A stretch of 64,000 bases of DNA from positions 1 to 64,000 of the forward strand of contig NZ_JAAABN010000005.1 in NCBI RefSeq assembly GCF_011516765.1. Direction: 5' to 3'. The notes under the pieces are model-generated. The model had not been told where the DNA came from and made no database searches. It saw only the letters and a list, made by a program, of their open reading frames with translations. A program made the position numbers and the translations under genes. Of this stretch, positions 32,798 through 42,057 are shown in pieces (position 1 is the first letter of the stretch; each line of letters opens with the position of its first letter). Origin of the DNA: Acetobacter sicerae (lineage in GTDB: Bacteria > Pseudomonadota > Alphaproteobacteria > Acetobacterales > Acetobacteraceae).

Positions 32798-33298
32798 CTA
32801 TTTCCGGGTGGCGTTGCGTTCGGCAAGGCGGGTGCCGAGCGCCTCAAGAGCGTCCCGCAGCGGTCCTTCCGGCATATCGTCGACAATGACAGGTTGCACA
32901 TTGGGGGGCGTGCGACGGGCTGGTCGGCCCGATGTCTGGCTGGAGGGCTGGAAATCCTGCGTCATCTTGAGTCGTTCAACGATCCTCTGTCCGCACCATG
33001 TGTTGATCCGGTCGATGAGGGCGGTCTGCATGTGCTGGATTTCCATGGCCACAGGACCACGGCAGGCAATGGTCAGTGTGCCGGCCGACAGTTTGCGCGG
33101 CTCGGTCCGTGTTCCGAGTGATTCCCCCACAATCTGCATCCAGTCGATGAACAGCGTCACGCTTGCGGGCGAGCGCCTGCGGAAGGCTTCCCGTGTCAGA
33201 GTGGGGATCATGCTGCCCAGATCGCGTGGCTTGAAGGAGCGACGCGGTGGCTCGGCTGTTCCTGTCTCGCTCTTGCGTGCTGGTCGTGCGGGTTTCAT
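32798..33298 (-). CDS. DUF721 (DciA-like) family protein
   Basis: A 166-residue protein with the DUF721 core: TLFIDWMQIVGESLGTRTEPRKL, then GTLTIACRGPVAMEIQHMQ and LIDRINTWCGQRIVERLKM. The N-terminus is basic and disordered and the C-terminus Pro-rich. DciA, the namesake of this family, helps load the replicative helicase; that role is known for some members and only inferred here. The start at 33298 has GGAG upstream and gives a divergent gap of just 11 nt to mutY, so the promoters must overlap. Confidence 0.85.
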   Translation of the reverse strand: MKPARPARKSETGTAEPPRRSFKPRDLGSMIPTLTREAFRRRSPASVTLFIDWMQIVGESLGTRTEPRKLSAGTLTIACRGPVAMEIQHMQTALIDRINTWCGQRIVERLKMTQDFQPSSQTSGRPARRTPPNVQPVIVDDMPEGPLRDALEALGTRLAERNATRK

Positions 33299-33309
33299 AA
33301 ACTGGCTCC

Positions 33310-34395
33310 GTGATTCCCTCAGACTCAGATCTTCTCGCATGGTACGATCATAATCGCAGAACCCTCCCTTGGCGCGCCCTGCCGGGTGAGACGGCTGATC
33401 CCTACCATGTCTGGATCAGTGAGATCATGCTGCAGCAGACAACGGTCACTGCGGTCATTCCTTACTACCATAATTTTCTCAAACGGTTCCCTGATATTGA
33501 AGCGCTCGCCCGAGCTCCGGTGGATGAGGTGCTGCAGGCGTGGTCAGGGCTGGGTTACTACTCCCGTGCCCGCAATCTGCATCGCTGCGCGGAGGAGGTG
33601 GTTCGTCTGGGAGGATTTCCTCGTGACGTCACCGGTTTGCAGGCGTTGCCGGGCATTGGAGCCTATACCGCGGCGGCCATAGCGGCGATTGCCTTCGGCG
33701 TTCCGGTTGTTCCTGTCGATGGGAATGTGGAGCGGATTTCAGCCCGTATCTTCGCCGTACAGGAGCCGATGCCGGGGGCGAGGAAGCAACTGGCGGCAAA
33801 GGCCGTGACTCTGAATGCTGGTCCGGAGGCGCATCGGCGGCCATCGGATTTCGCGCAGGCCTTGTTTGACCTTGGCGCCACGCTCTGCGTGCCGCGTTCT
33901 CCCGCCTGCGTGCTCTGTCCGTGGCAGAAGTCCTGCAAGGCGCGGAAACTTGGCATACAGGCGGAGTTACCGAAAAAGACTCCCAAAGCCGAGCGCCCGA
34001 CCCGCCATGGCGTGCATTTCCTGCTGATGGACGAAGCTGATCAGGTTCTGGTCAGACGACGTCCGCCTCAGGGGCTGCTGGGGGGGACGATAGAACTGCC
34101 CGGACCGGAGTGGCGGGAGAAGCCGTGGAACGTGGATGAGGTGGTGGAGGTCGCTCCCTTTGCCGATCGCGCTTCCGAGGCGCTCCGTGTTCCGCAATGG
34201 ATGTGTGTGGGATCGGTCAAGCACGTGTTTACGCATTTTACGCTACTGATTGATGTGTATGCGGCGCGGGTAAACAGCCTGCCCAATCCTCGTGAAGAAG
34301 AAGGTTTTCCAGTCGCGCTTGAAAAGGTGGACGGACTTGCGCTTTCTTCGCTCATGCGGAAATGCGTGAAAACTGGTGTAAAAGGGTCTGACTGA
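33310..34395 (+). CDS. mutY: Adenine DNA glycosylase MutY
   Basis: Base-excision repair glycosylase of 361 residues that removes adenine opposite 8-oxoguanine. The helix-hairpin-helix is LPGIGAYTAAAIAAIAFG, the catalytic Glu lies early in WISEIMLQQTTV, and the Asp in VPVDGNVERI. A [4Fe-4S] cluster motif is complete (C-x6-C-x2-C-x5-C: C-VPRSPA-C-VL-C-PWQKS-C). The C-terminal Nudix-like 8-oxoG recognition domain starts near HGVHFLLMDE. GTG at 33310 is the start. The gene is divergent from the DUF721 gene. Confidence 0.95.
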   Translation: MIPSDSDLLAWYDHNRRTLPWRALPGETADPYHVWISEIMLQQTTVTAVIPYYHNFLKRFPDIEALARAPVDEVLQAWSGLGYYSRARNLHRCAEEVVRLGGFPRDVTGLQALPGIGAYTAAAIAAIAFGVPVVPVDGNVERISARIFAVQEPMPGARKQLAAKAVTLNAGPEAHRRPSDFAQALFDLGATLCVPRSPACVLCPWQKSCKARKLGIQAELPKKTPKAERPTRHGVHFLLMDEADQVLVRRRPPQGLLGGTIELPGPEWREKPWNVDEVVEVAPFADRASEALRVPQWMCVGSVKHVFTHFTLLIDVYAARVNSLPNPREEEGFPVALEKVDGLALSSLMRKCVKTGVKGSD

Positions 34396-34444
34396 CGATC
34401 GCGCTTCCCCGGATAGGGGAAGGAATGACGGCAAGGAGAGAAGT

Positions 34445-35077
34445 GTGGCGGAGACACCGCGTGCTGATGAAATCTGGCTTTACGACAGCTACGGTCGGTT
34501 TCTGCATAACGATGCCCTCGATGACCGGATGGTGGCCCGCGCTCCCGCCGATCTGCCCAACGGTCTGCCGGGGCTGATCTTCGGAATCGATCCTGCGCGG
34601 AGCGATGATCCTTTTGTGCTGCTCAAGCGTGAAACGCGCCCGATGCCTCTTCCGCGGATCGAGCCTGTCATGGAGCAGGGCGCGGCGCTCGCCTTCCGGA
34701 TTCTTGACAGCGAAGGGCCTTATGCCGACGCGCGGGGCGGTTTCATCGCCACCCGGCAGGATGGGAGTGTCGTGCTTGGGGCTCCGGGACGAGGGGAGGG
34801 GATTCTGTTTTCACCCATGCCTTTCTATACGGCCAGAAGTCTGTTTCCTGCCTCCGGCATAGAACTGACAGATCATCATGGTCTCGTCGCGCCTGCGCCG
34901 CAGCCTCTGACGGGACTGCGCGTGCAGATTGCCGGACGGCCCTATTCGCTGGAGGTCGGGGGCGATCTGCTCGCCCGGATGGGCGAACTGTCACCGGGTG
35001 AAACGGCTTCTCTGGTCTTGCCCGCGACAGCGACAGAGCCGGAAACAACCATCACGGCGACCAGAAAAGCACAATAA
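34445..35077 (+). CDS. Hypothetical protein
   Basis: A 210-residue protein starting at GTG 34445 with AAGGAG 6-10 nt upstream. It reads ADEIWLYDSYGRFLHNDAL at the N-terminus, then alternating short hydrophobic strands and Gly/Pro turns (for example GSVVLGAPGRGEGILFSPM). There is no signal peptide or membrane segment. Codon use matches the neighbouring genes. It lies in the gap between mutY and hemH on the same strand, 49 nt after mutY, and could be co-transcribed. No function can be assigned. Confidence 0.75.
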   Translation: MAETPRADEIWLYDSYGRFLHNDALDDRMVARAPADLPNGLPGLIFGIDPARSDDPFVLLKRETRPMPLPRIEPVMEQGAALAFRILDSEGPYADARGGFIATRQDGSVVLGAPGRGEGILFSPMPFYTARSLFPASGIELTDHHGLVAPAPQPLTGLRVQIAGRPYSLEVGGDLLARMGELSPGETASLVLPATATEPETTITATRKAQ

Positions 35078-35180
35078 TCGCACAAGGCTGGAGGCAGCGC
35101 CCCGGAGGTGATCTGTCCCGGCCTGTTAACTGTCTTTCCTATTCCGGCCATCATGTCGGATGTACTGTCCGGTGGTGTTC

Positions 35181-36218
35181 ATGGCCTTTATTCACGTCAC
35201 ATCCGAAGAAGCTGTCGCTCCCATGGGGCGTGGACGCATTGGTGTTCTGCTTACCAATCTAGGGACGCCGGATGACACCAATTTTGGTGCGGTGCGTCGT
35301 TACCTGTCGGAGTTTCTCTCCGATCAGCGTGTGATCGAGGCCAACCCCGCACTCTGGCAGCCGATATTGCAGGGAGTTGTTCTGACAGTCCGACCGGGCC
35401 GCAGTGGCAAGGCCTACAAGCGGATCTGGAACGAAGAAAAAAATGAAAGCCCCCTGCGCACTTATACCCGGGCACAGGCGGAATTGCTGGCGGAGCGGTT
35501 TCAGACGGATGATGTCAGGGTCGGTTGGGGCATGCGGTATGGTTCTCCTTCGGTGGCCGAGGCTGTAACGGAGCTGATGCGTGACGGGTGTGATCGCATC
35601 CTTTTCATGCCGCTTTATCCGCAGTACAGCGCGACGACGACGGCGACAGCGAACGATCAGCTGTTCCGTTTCCTGATGACGGTAAGGCGGCAACCGGCCA
35701 TCCGCACTCTGCCAGCGTTTGCGGATGATCCAGTCTATATCAAGGCGCTTGCCGAGACGTTGCAGCTTGCCCTGTCGGGTTTGTCTGAGAAGCCACAGAT
35801 GGTCGTGACGTCTTTTCACGGTTTGCCGAACGAGTATGTCGCCAAGGGCGACCCGTATCGTGAAGACTGTGAGCGCACAGTCGTGGCGCTGCGGGCAGTT
35901 CTGGGCATGTCAGATGAAGAGATGCCTTTGACATTTCAGTCGCGTTTTGGGCCAGCGAAATGGCTGGAACCTTATACGGCTCCGTTTGTTGCGGCGTTGC
36001 CCGCGAAAGGCATTACGCGTGTCGCCATCATCACTCCCGGTTTCATGGCAGATTGTATTGAGACGCTGGACGAGCTTGGCAATGAATTGAGAGATGAGTT
36101 CATGGCGGCGGGAGGGAAGGAGTTGACGCTTGTTCCGTGTCTGAACGCCTGTCCGCAAGCCATCGATCTTCTGGAACATCTTGCCCGTTCCGAATTGTGC
36201 GGTTGGGTGGCAACCTGA
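35181..36218 (+). CDS. hemH: Ferrochelatase
   Basis: Final enzyme of heme biosynthesis, 345 residues, inserting Fe2+ into protoporphyrin IX. Visible features: the N-terminal VLLTNLGTPDD, LFMPLYPQYSATTT, catalytic His in VVTSFHGLPNEYV, and the acidic GFMADCIETLDELG. Cysteines in PCLNACPQAI and the later LCGW are compatible with the C-terminal [2Fe-2S] site reported for some alphaproteobacterial ferrochelatases, though the spacing is not proven here. ATG at 35181 is preferred; a Met at 35160 would add seven residues. Heme demand (P450, catalase) nearby is coincidental. Confidence 0.94.
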   Translation: MAFIHVTSEEAVAPMGRGRIGVLLTNLGTPDDTNFGAVRRYLSEFLSDQRVIEANPALWQPILQGVVLTVRPGRSGKAYKRIWNEEKNESPLRTYTRAQAELLAERFQTDDVRVGWGMRYGSPSVAEAVTELMRDGCDRILFMPLYPQYSATTTATANDQLFRFLMTVRRQPAIRTLPAFADDPVYIKALAETLQLALSGLSEKPQMVVTSFHGLPNEYVAKGDPYREDCERTVVALRAVLGMSDEEMPLTFQSRFGPAKWLEPYTAPFVAALPAKGITRVAIITPGFMADCIETLDELGNELRDEFMAAGGKELTLVPCLNACPQAIDLLEHLARSELCGWVAT

Positions 36219-36632
36219 AAATTGTCTTCTGGCCAGCAGGGATTTGTGTGCTGGTCGGAGTTTGTTTGTTCCTGTCCCGCGTTTCAGTGAATTTGCATTG
36301 AAATCTGGAGACAGGGCATTCTTGTCTTGAGAAGAGCCTGACTGATCCAACCGCGAAGAAAGTATTGTTTCTAAGACAGTCATCTTTTGGTTGTTTTTGT
36401 ATTATTTTTTATAATATTCTATTTTTATAAAAATTATAAAGTAAATAAGTCAATTTATTCTGTGTTTGTTCTTATTTTCCGAGAGACTTTAAGGGTTTGT
36501 GCAGAGTTTGTTAACCAATTTTTCTTAACGTCAGGGCTCTGTCGCCGGGCAATTGTTCGGCTCCCGAATGCCGCACCCATGATGTTGCATCTGTCGATGA
36601 AAAACTTGCAGATGGAATAGGATGGAGTGCTG
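36219..36632. other. AT-rich intergenic region upstream of the secreted-protein gene
   Basis: About 410 nt. Positions 36380-36480 are strikingly AT-rich compared with both flanking genes. No coding region or terminator is convincing. It probably holds the promoter of the large Ser/Thr-rich gene downstream and may be a boundary of horizontally acquired DNA. Confidence 0.4.
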
Positions 36633-38450
36633 ATGGAATGTGAATTCATGAGCAACATCAGTCATAATGCTTCTGTCAAACTCGAGAAAAACACGAGTGA
36701 AGCTTCAATGGAGACGGACCAGTACGGAACCTCTTCATTTGATGATGCTCTGAAGCTGGCAGATGTATCTGCTGTTACACCGACACTCAGTGGTCTGCCT
36801 TCGTCGTCTGGCTCGGAAAGAGAGAGTGATTTCCCATTTTCTTCGGCCGTGATTTCGGGATCGGATGATCTGCCTGTTACGGTCAGCCTGTCCATTCCCG
36901 GCGAAGATGCTGATCTGGTGGCGTCAACTTCTGATGATGTGCTGGTGTCAGGAAGCGGCACTGATCAGTTGACGATCAAGGGAATGGTAGCGGACGTCCA
37001 GACCGCTCTTCGTGCGGTTACGATCTCGGCTTCCAAAGAAATAGCCTCTGCCGAAACAGTGGCCTACTCAGCTTCGATTTCCAATGATCAGACTTCAAAT
37101 CTTTACAGTGGAACCATAGTCGTTCTGCCAAGTGTTCTCTTCTCGCTTCCCCAGGAAACCCGTGCAATCAGCGATAGCTTCGTGATGGGAACTGATGAAG
37201 AGGCCAGCAGGCAGCAATCGGCAGTCATTACTTCCGATTCCGCTCTGACGACAACCGCTGAGAATCCGACCGCCAATATGTTGTCCATCGGTGATGCTGC
37301 TGCGACAGGTGCGATGAGCCTGTCGCAATCTGGAAATGTGGATGGCAGCAATCAGGCTTCCTTGCAGATTACTCAGGAAGATCACTCCATTACCGGTGAC
37401 TCTGAGGAAATCGCTGCAAAAATTTCTTCTGATCAGAAAAATACTGCGCCAGTTGCTATCTACGCAAACCCGGGAAAAACTTCTGCTACGTCCATTACTA
37501 ACGGTTCCGCTGTTCTGGGTGGTGGTGTCGACATTTCTGCAATGCAGGATCAGGTGAATGCGCAGGGAGTGCCTTCTTCTACTGCAGTTGATGCCGGATC
37601 GTTAAATGCCGCTGTGCTGCCACAGGCGAGTTATGGTGTTGCGTGGCTTGCATCGACAGCTTCCAGCGCAGTCACTTCGACAGGCGAAGATAGTGTGGCG
37701 GCAGGTACAGCGACGGTGAATGCAGCGCAGGACCTGATGACTTCGACAGACCAGAGCGCGACTACCACGGATACGAAAGAAACGGGCCTGTCGAGTGGAA
37801 CTGATGCAACCAGCACAGCAAGTCAGATAGATGAGTCGTCTATTTCTGTGACCAGCACTCTTTCAGGTGCGAACAATATTGACGTTATCAATGGAGTGAT
37901 TGCTCTGAACGGCGGCACAAATACCGTTATCGCCCAAAATCAGGGAACAGTCTCGGTATGGAGTGCTGCAGGTACGACAAGCTTCAATGATGCCGGCTCT
38001 GGGGATGCCGAGTTTTACGTAACAGGAACCGGCACATTTGATGTTCAGGATACAGGCTCTGGCAGTGCTACTCTGAAAGTCATGCAGCTTGCTTCTTCAG
38101 ATGCCTCAGGAACAGTTACGGGGGGAGCCAGGCATCTGGATGTGACGACAGGATCTGGAGCAGTCAGCATTGTGGTGGGTTCAGGAGGTCTGGATCTTTC
38201 GACCGCTGGCTCAGGTGCTTTACAAATCGACGTGACCAAAGGAGTCGATCATATTCTGATTGCAGGTGATCAGACAGGAAATGTGACTGTCTCTGGCGCG
38301 CTTGTGAACGCGGATGCCAATTTCGGTATTATGGGTGTGACATCCGAAAAAGTTATCAATGGAAATTTTGTTGTTGGTCTGGCGGACGGTAATTCAGTGA
38401 CATTCCTTGGGGCGTCTGGAAGTGATAATATCACTCTCTATCTTGCATGA
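36633..38450 (+). CDS. Large Ser/Thr/Ala/Gly-rich beta-rich protein, probable secreted surface protein
   Basis: A 605-residue low-complexity protein with no N-terminal signal peptide and almost no Cys. The first half is Ser/Thr/Asp-rich (SSSGSERESDFPFSS, TLSGLPSS). From about residue 410 it becomes a series of short beta-strand repeats, such as NGGTNTVIAQNQGTVSVWSA and GSGDAEFYVTGTGTFDVQD, ending DNITLYLA. This is the look of a beta-roll or parallel beta-helix secreted by a type I system or bound to the surface. ATG at 36633 has GGAG 5 nt upstream; 36648 is an alternative. Convergent with a similarly composed gene. No transporter genes adjoin. Function unknown. Confidence 0.75.
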   Translation: MECEFMSNISHNASVKLEKNTSEASMETDQYGTSSFDDALKLADVSAVTPTLSGLPSSSGSERESDFPFSSAVISGSDDLPVTVSLSIPGEDADLVASTSDDVLVSGSGTDQLTIKGMVADVQTALRAVTISASKEIASAETVAYSASISNDQTSNLYSGTIVVLPSVLFSLPQETRAISDSFVMGTDEEASRQQSAVITSDSALTTTAENPTANMLSIGDAAATGAMSLSQSGNVDGSNQASLQITQEDHSITGDSEEIAAKISSDQKNTAPVAIYANPGKTSATSITNGSAVLGGGVDISAMQDQVNAQGVPSSTAVDAGSLNAAVLPQASYGVAWLASTASSAVTSTGEDSVAAGTATVNAAQDLMTSTDQSATTTDTKETGLSSGTDATSTASQIDESSISVTSTLSGANNIDVINGVIALNGGTNTVIAQNQGTVSVWSAAGTTSFNDAGSGDAEFYVTGTGTFDVQDTGSGSATLKVMQLASSDASGTVTGGARHLDVTTGSGAVSIVVGSGGLDLSTAGSGALQIDVTKGVDHILIAGDQTGNVTVSGALVNADANFGIMGVTSEKVINGNFVVGLADGNSVTFLGASGSDNITLYLA

Positions 38451-38693
38451 TGGAAGAGAAACTGAATGGCATCAATTGATGAAATGCCAGTGGAATTGAA
38501 GAGAAAACCTCCTTCAAAGATAGGGGGTATCCATAATTTCATGGTTCGGAAGTCATGTTGAGCGAATGGTTTTTAATAAATAATGTTGATTAGTGTTTTG
38601 CGTAGAATGTCCAAAATAGCTTTTTTGAAAAGAAATTTTCGGAATCGCAATAAGTCTATCGTGGCTATAATGACTGTTTTGTTGTGATTCTGA

Positions 38694-38733
38694 AAAAGGT
38701 TTCTGCTGAAGTCAGACTCAGCAGAAACCTTTT
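38694..38733. terminator. Strong bidirectional terminator between the two beta-roll genes
   Basis: AAAAGGTTTCTGCTGA pairs perfectly with TCAGCAGAAACCTTTT (16 bp, 8-nt loop), with A and T runs on both flanks. It lies between convergent stops at 38450 and 38750. The other 240 nt from 38451 are AT-rich and show nothing further. Confidence 0.9.
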
Positions 38734-38749
38734 ATTATAAAGAGTGGAC

Positions 38750-39964
38750 TCAGGAAAGCTTGAAGCTACCAGCCTGCAGGGAGCTGGTATCATGCACATC
38801 GGCCAACAACACTGAAGTGTGGCTGTCGATGTGCAGCAGTGTGCCTGAGTTTTCCACTGTTGCGTTGCTCAGAATGGATCCCAGATCGGACTGTGAGAGA
38901 CCGAAACCGGAAAGCTCAATGACATTATGAGCGGAAGCAGTGAAGTCCTGGATGACATCGGCAGCGCCAGCCGCTGTTTTGATGATGTCAAAGGTATTAC
39001 CGGTGCCGGAACCACCGGTCATCTGCATGCTGCTATAAGCCTTGAATGTGTCGCCACCGGTACCGCCAACGGCAGAGAAAGAGCCGGTGTTGTTCGCTGC
39101 ACTTATAAAGGTTAGTGCGCCGCTGCCCTGCTGGGTGACTGACTGATACCCTGTTCCTCCCGTAATGGTGGAACCTGCTCCCCATATATTGAGGTTGAGT
39201 TGTGCAGTGGAATCCATGGTGCCAAAAGAAGCGTAAACGGACTGGCCCTGAATATAGTCCGTGCCCTGGATTGAGCCGGTAACATAAAAGCTGCCGTAAC
39301 CACCTGATGTGAAGTCACCGTTGCCATCTGTGGACCAGTTGACCTGGGAGTTTTTCAATGCGCCGACTGTCGTGCCGGTGCCATCCGTGGTCAGGCTGCT
39401 GTCGGTCAGGGTGACAATGGAACTGTTACGTCCCAGAGTAACATTGGAGCTGGAAATCGCGTTTGCGATGGTCTTGATGCCAGCATTGATTGTTCCGTTT
39501 TGGAATGTATCAAAGACAGAATCGGAACCTGTCGTAATAGTACTGTTGGTGCATTGTATGAACTGGGATTTGGCCCCAGCTACAATGGTAGCGCCATCAG
39601 CGTCAACAAAGCCGGTATAAGCTCCCGTATACAGGGTGCCAGTAGCGTCGACGAATGTATTTCCAACAGAGTTGGCAGCGTTTACCGTGCCAGCAAAGTT
39701 TGTGATTGTATTGTTGCCGCCAGTAATTGTCAGGTTGTTGTCGGCAGAGGAGGTGGCATAGCTAATTTTGCTTTCGGTGCCACCTAAAGTTACATCGATA
39801 TCGCCAAAAATATAGGCTGTATTGTTGAACCAGACGGTCAGATCGGCCGTGCTGCTGCCTGTATTCTGAACAATGTAGCTCTGTCCAGATATGAGATTTG
39901 CTGATGAATTATCGTCATCGAACAGAATCGTCTTATAGGCGTTGCCTGAAGCATTCGAGACCAT
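38750..39964 (-). CDS. Asn/Thr/Gly-rich beta-roll protein with RTX-like C-terminus, probable type I secretion substrate
   Basis: A 404-residue protein with no N-terminal signal. The body is made of short repeating strands (NNTITNFAGTVNAANSVG, NSTITTGSDSVFDTFQNG, NSSIVTLTDSSLTTDG) typical of parallel beta-rolls. The last 110 residues resemble the C-terminal domain of RTX/serralysin-type exported proteins: GGTGGDTFKAYSSMQM, then AADVIQDFTASAHNVIELSGF and a hydrophobic terminal LQAGSFKLS. ATG at 39964 follows GAGG; the extension to 40045 has none. It is probably exported by a type I system through its C-terminus and may act as an adhesin or matrix protein; no ABC exporter is encoded in this window. 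Confidence 0.78.
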   Translation of the reverse strand: MVSNASGNAYKTILFDDDNSSANLISGQSYIVQNTGSSTADLTVWFNNTAYIFGDIDVTLGGTESKISYATSSADNNLTITGGNNTITNFAGTVNAANSVGNTFVDATGTLYTGAYTGFVDADGATIVAGAKSQFIQCTNSTITTGSDSVFDTFQNGTINAGIKTIANAISSSNVTLGRNSSIVTLTDSSLTTDGTGTTVGALKNSQVNWSTDGNGDFTSGGYGSFYVTGSIQGTDYIQGQSVYASFGTMDSTAQLNLNIWGAGSTITGGTGYQSVTQQGSGALTFISAANNTGSFSAVGGTGGDTFKAYSSMQMTGGSGTGNTFDIIKTAAGAADVIQDFTASAHNVIELSGFGLSQSDLGSILSNATVENSGTLLHIDSHTSVLLADVHDTSSLQAGSFKLS

Positions 39965-40385
39965 AGAAAACCTCGTATTCTTGTTTGTGTTCACTTTTTG
40001 AACTGCATGAACTGCTTTGCCACAAAGGCCCAAAAAGGTAAACAAGAAACAAAAAATGAAAAAAGAAGTGATAAATTTAACTTCTTGCTAATCTTTCAAA
40101 TGATTGATCTTTTGCTGATTTGGCCCATTTTCAATGTTATTCTTTCGTTAATAAAATTTAAATTTCTCTATTGAGCAGCGTATTAACAATGGGAGCGTTA
40201 ATTGTTGTTAATTTTCACAAAGCAGAGAGGTTTATTGACGGCACCCTTTCGATGAATCGATGACAATACAGAAACACTCATGCTGGCTGGCGTGTATAAA
40301 ACGGGATGGAGTAAGTGGTTGGAAAACAGCCATTCCGGTTTTGCGCCGCGCATTTATACGGTTTTCGATCTACTGCGGCGTGTTG
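39965..40385. other. AT-rich region upstream of the beta-roll gene, next to the IS remnant
   Basis: About 420 nt, markedly AT-rich between 40060 and 40210. It contains the minus-strand promoter region for the gene ending at 38750, but no promoter could be fixed. No gene or clear inverted repeat is seen; the far end of the IS element may lie here but its terminal repeat was not found. Confidence 0.4.
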
Positions 40386-41129
40386 TCAGTTAGGCAGGAT
40401 GATGACTGAGACGAACTGAACGGCTGAAAGGAAAGTGGATTTGAGCTTGTCGCTGCGGGTTGTAATGGCGCGCAACTGTTTGAGTTTATTGAAGAAGCGC
40501 TCGACAAGGTTTCGCTCCCTGTAAAGAACGCAATCCGTTTCCCGTTATGTCGTTCTCTTGTTTTCTGGCGGGGTGACTGGAGTAATCTCACGCTGCGTCA
40601 ACCGATCAATCAATCTGTCGGTGTCATACGCCCTGTCAGCAAGGAAGGCGTCGGGGGCGATGTTTTCCAGAAGCGGTTATGCCTGAGCGATATCAGCATC
40701 CTGGCCGGTGTGAGAGCAGGTTTCACCGGGGTGTCCAGTGCATCACAAATGGCATGGATTTTTGTAGTCAGATCGCTACGGGATCGCCTGATCAGTGTCC
40801 CTTTTTTGTGGGCTCCGGGGCTGTGCTGATGTGCCCGGCCAATCGTGCTGTCGCTCATTATGTATTCGTTATCATGATCTGCTGCCAAGATCACGAACGA
40901 TCCGCTCGATAACACTGCTTTCATACCAGCGGCGCAGACGCCAGCGCACGTTTTTCCAGTTACCGAACCGGGCAGGAAGGTCACGCCATGGGATATCTAC
41001 GCGATCGCGATGCAGCACGGCCTCCACACAGACGGTTGTCCGCAGCCGTGCCGCCCGCATAACCTTCCGATCCGTCAGAAGATCCTTTATCTGCTTCCAC
41101 TGATCGTCGCGTAAACCATTCCGATGCAT
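40386..41129 (-). mobile_element. Decayed IS5-family insertion sequence with frameshifted transposase
   Basis: The minus strand encodes a broken IS5-family transposase. The N-terminal part from 41129 has GLRDDQWKQIKDLL and PWRDLPARFGNWKNVRWRL. A frame change leads to a DDE domain fragment, DHDNEYIMSDSTIGRAHQHS and SDLTTKIHAICDALDTP. After another change the C-terminal part shows ERNLVERFFNKLKQLRAIT with the catalytic Glu and ends at 40386. Several segments of the middle are missing, so it is inactive. Sequence just outside the N-terminal end (about 41130-41160, GAGACTATTCTTCTCCG on the minus strand) looks like an IS end, but its inverted partner was not found. Confidence 0.85.
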
Positions 41130-41291
41130 CTTCCCTTTTCGGAGAAGAATAGTCTCAGAATTTCCACGGATACCCGTCATTCAGATTTAAAAGCGTTGCA
41201 ATCTTCACAGTGCCGACAGGTCCATCAGAACGCACCTCCGGCATACTTGGCCTTCCTGCAGCATGCCTCCATGGAGGAGTGAGGTCCTGCT

Positions 41292-41320
41292 TTGACAGGC
41301 CCCGGTCCCACCGATAGACA
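41292..41320 (+). promoter_or_regulatory. Probable promoter of the cobalamin operon
   Basis: A perfect -35 TTGACA (41292-41297) is followed by a 17-nt spacer and a weak -10 TAGACA (41315-41320). Transcription would begin at about 41327, right where the riboswitch begins. Confidence 0.65.
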
Positions 41321-41326
41321 GAGAGA

Positions 41327-41523
41327 AGATGGTGTTCCGAAAGGAACTGAAAAGGGAAGCCGGTGCGGTCGTCATGCACCAACTCCGGCGCTGCCCCCGC
41401 AACTGTAGACGGTTTGTGACGCCCCTCTTTCTCCCACGACGGGAGATCGCCACTGGAGAGTTCCGGGAAGGCGTGGGAAGTCCGGGACGTGTGTCCCGAC
41501 CGTGAGTCAGGAGACCTGCCGTC
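41327..41523 (+). ncRNA. Cobalamin (adenosylcobalamin) riboswitch
   Basis: The leader shows the conserved riboswitch elements in order: GGGAAGCCGGTG, GCGCTGCCCCCGCAACTGTAGACGG (given in part: GCTGCCCCCGCAACTGTAGA), a variable arm with CACTGG and GGGAAGGCG, and the B12-box-type GAGTCAGGAGACCTGCC near 41503-41520. It lies between a promoter and the first gene of a cob operon and should reduce expression when coenzyme B12 is abundant. Positions 41524-41649 are the expression platform and leader to the first start codon. Confidence 0.9.
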
Positions 41524-41649
41524 ATGAATAAGGAGTGTCATGGACCGGCGGGGTGCCCGGATCATGAGGGTCTGCGCCTGTCGTGTGCCCCCTCCCCATG
41601 GAGGCCTTGCTGACCGCACCCTGTTTTTGCAAGGACGCAAGGACAGGAC

Positions 41650-42057
41650 ATGAATGATCTGCCTGCCGGACCCAACAGAGAGACTCAGGCGGACCGCCCG
41701 ACTCTGCATGTCTGTGTGACATGTCGTCGCCCCGCGCCGGAAGCCGTGCCGCTTGGACGCACACTCTATGAGACATTGCTTGATAAGGCCAACGCGGCGG
41801 AGGTGATCCTTCAGCCGGTCTCGTGTCTGGCCGCCTGTGGCAGCGGTTGCACGGCGACCATTTCGATGCCCGGAAAATGGGTCTGGCTGCTTGGCCGTCT
41901 CGACCCCGAAAAGGCCGATGACATCCTGACCTACGCAGGTCTTTATGCTGCGTCGAAAACCGGCACCGTCATGCCGTCCAAACGCCCTTCTTCCCTGAAC
42001 GACATGATTCTGGGCCGCTTTCCAGCCTTGCTTCCCACATCACAGGAGCCGACATGA
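41650..42057 (+). CDS. DUF1636 family metal-binding protein
   Basis: A 135-residue cysteine-containing protein. LHVCVTCRRPAPE near the N-terminus and PVSCLAACGSGCTATISM in the middle carry paired cysteines, the pattern of thioredoxin-like [2Fe-2S] ferredoxins. The C-terminus is Pro/Ser-rich. It is the first gene behind the cobalamin riboswitch and its stop overlaps the cobW start (ATGA). DUF1636 proteins often adjoin cobW/cobN; a role in supplying electrons or metal to B12 synthesis is inferred. Confidence 0.85.
   Translation: MNDLPAGPNRETQADRPTLHVCVTCRRPAPEAVPLGRTLYETLLDKANAAEVILQPVSCLAACGSGCTATISMPGKWVWLLGRLDPEKADDILTYAGLYAASKTGTVMPSKRPSSLNDMILGRFPALLPTSQEPT

Noticed and set aside
36387..36620. 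77-codon Phe/Lys/Asn-rich frame before the beta-roll gene
   Set aside because: It follows from AT-rich non-coding DNA and has no ribosome-binding site or domain.
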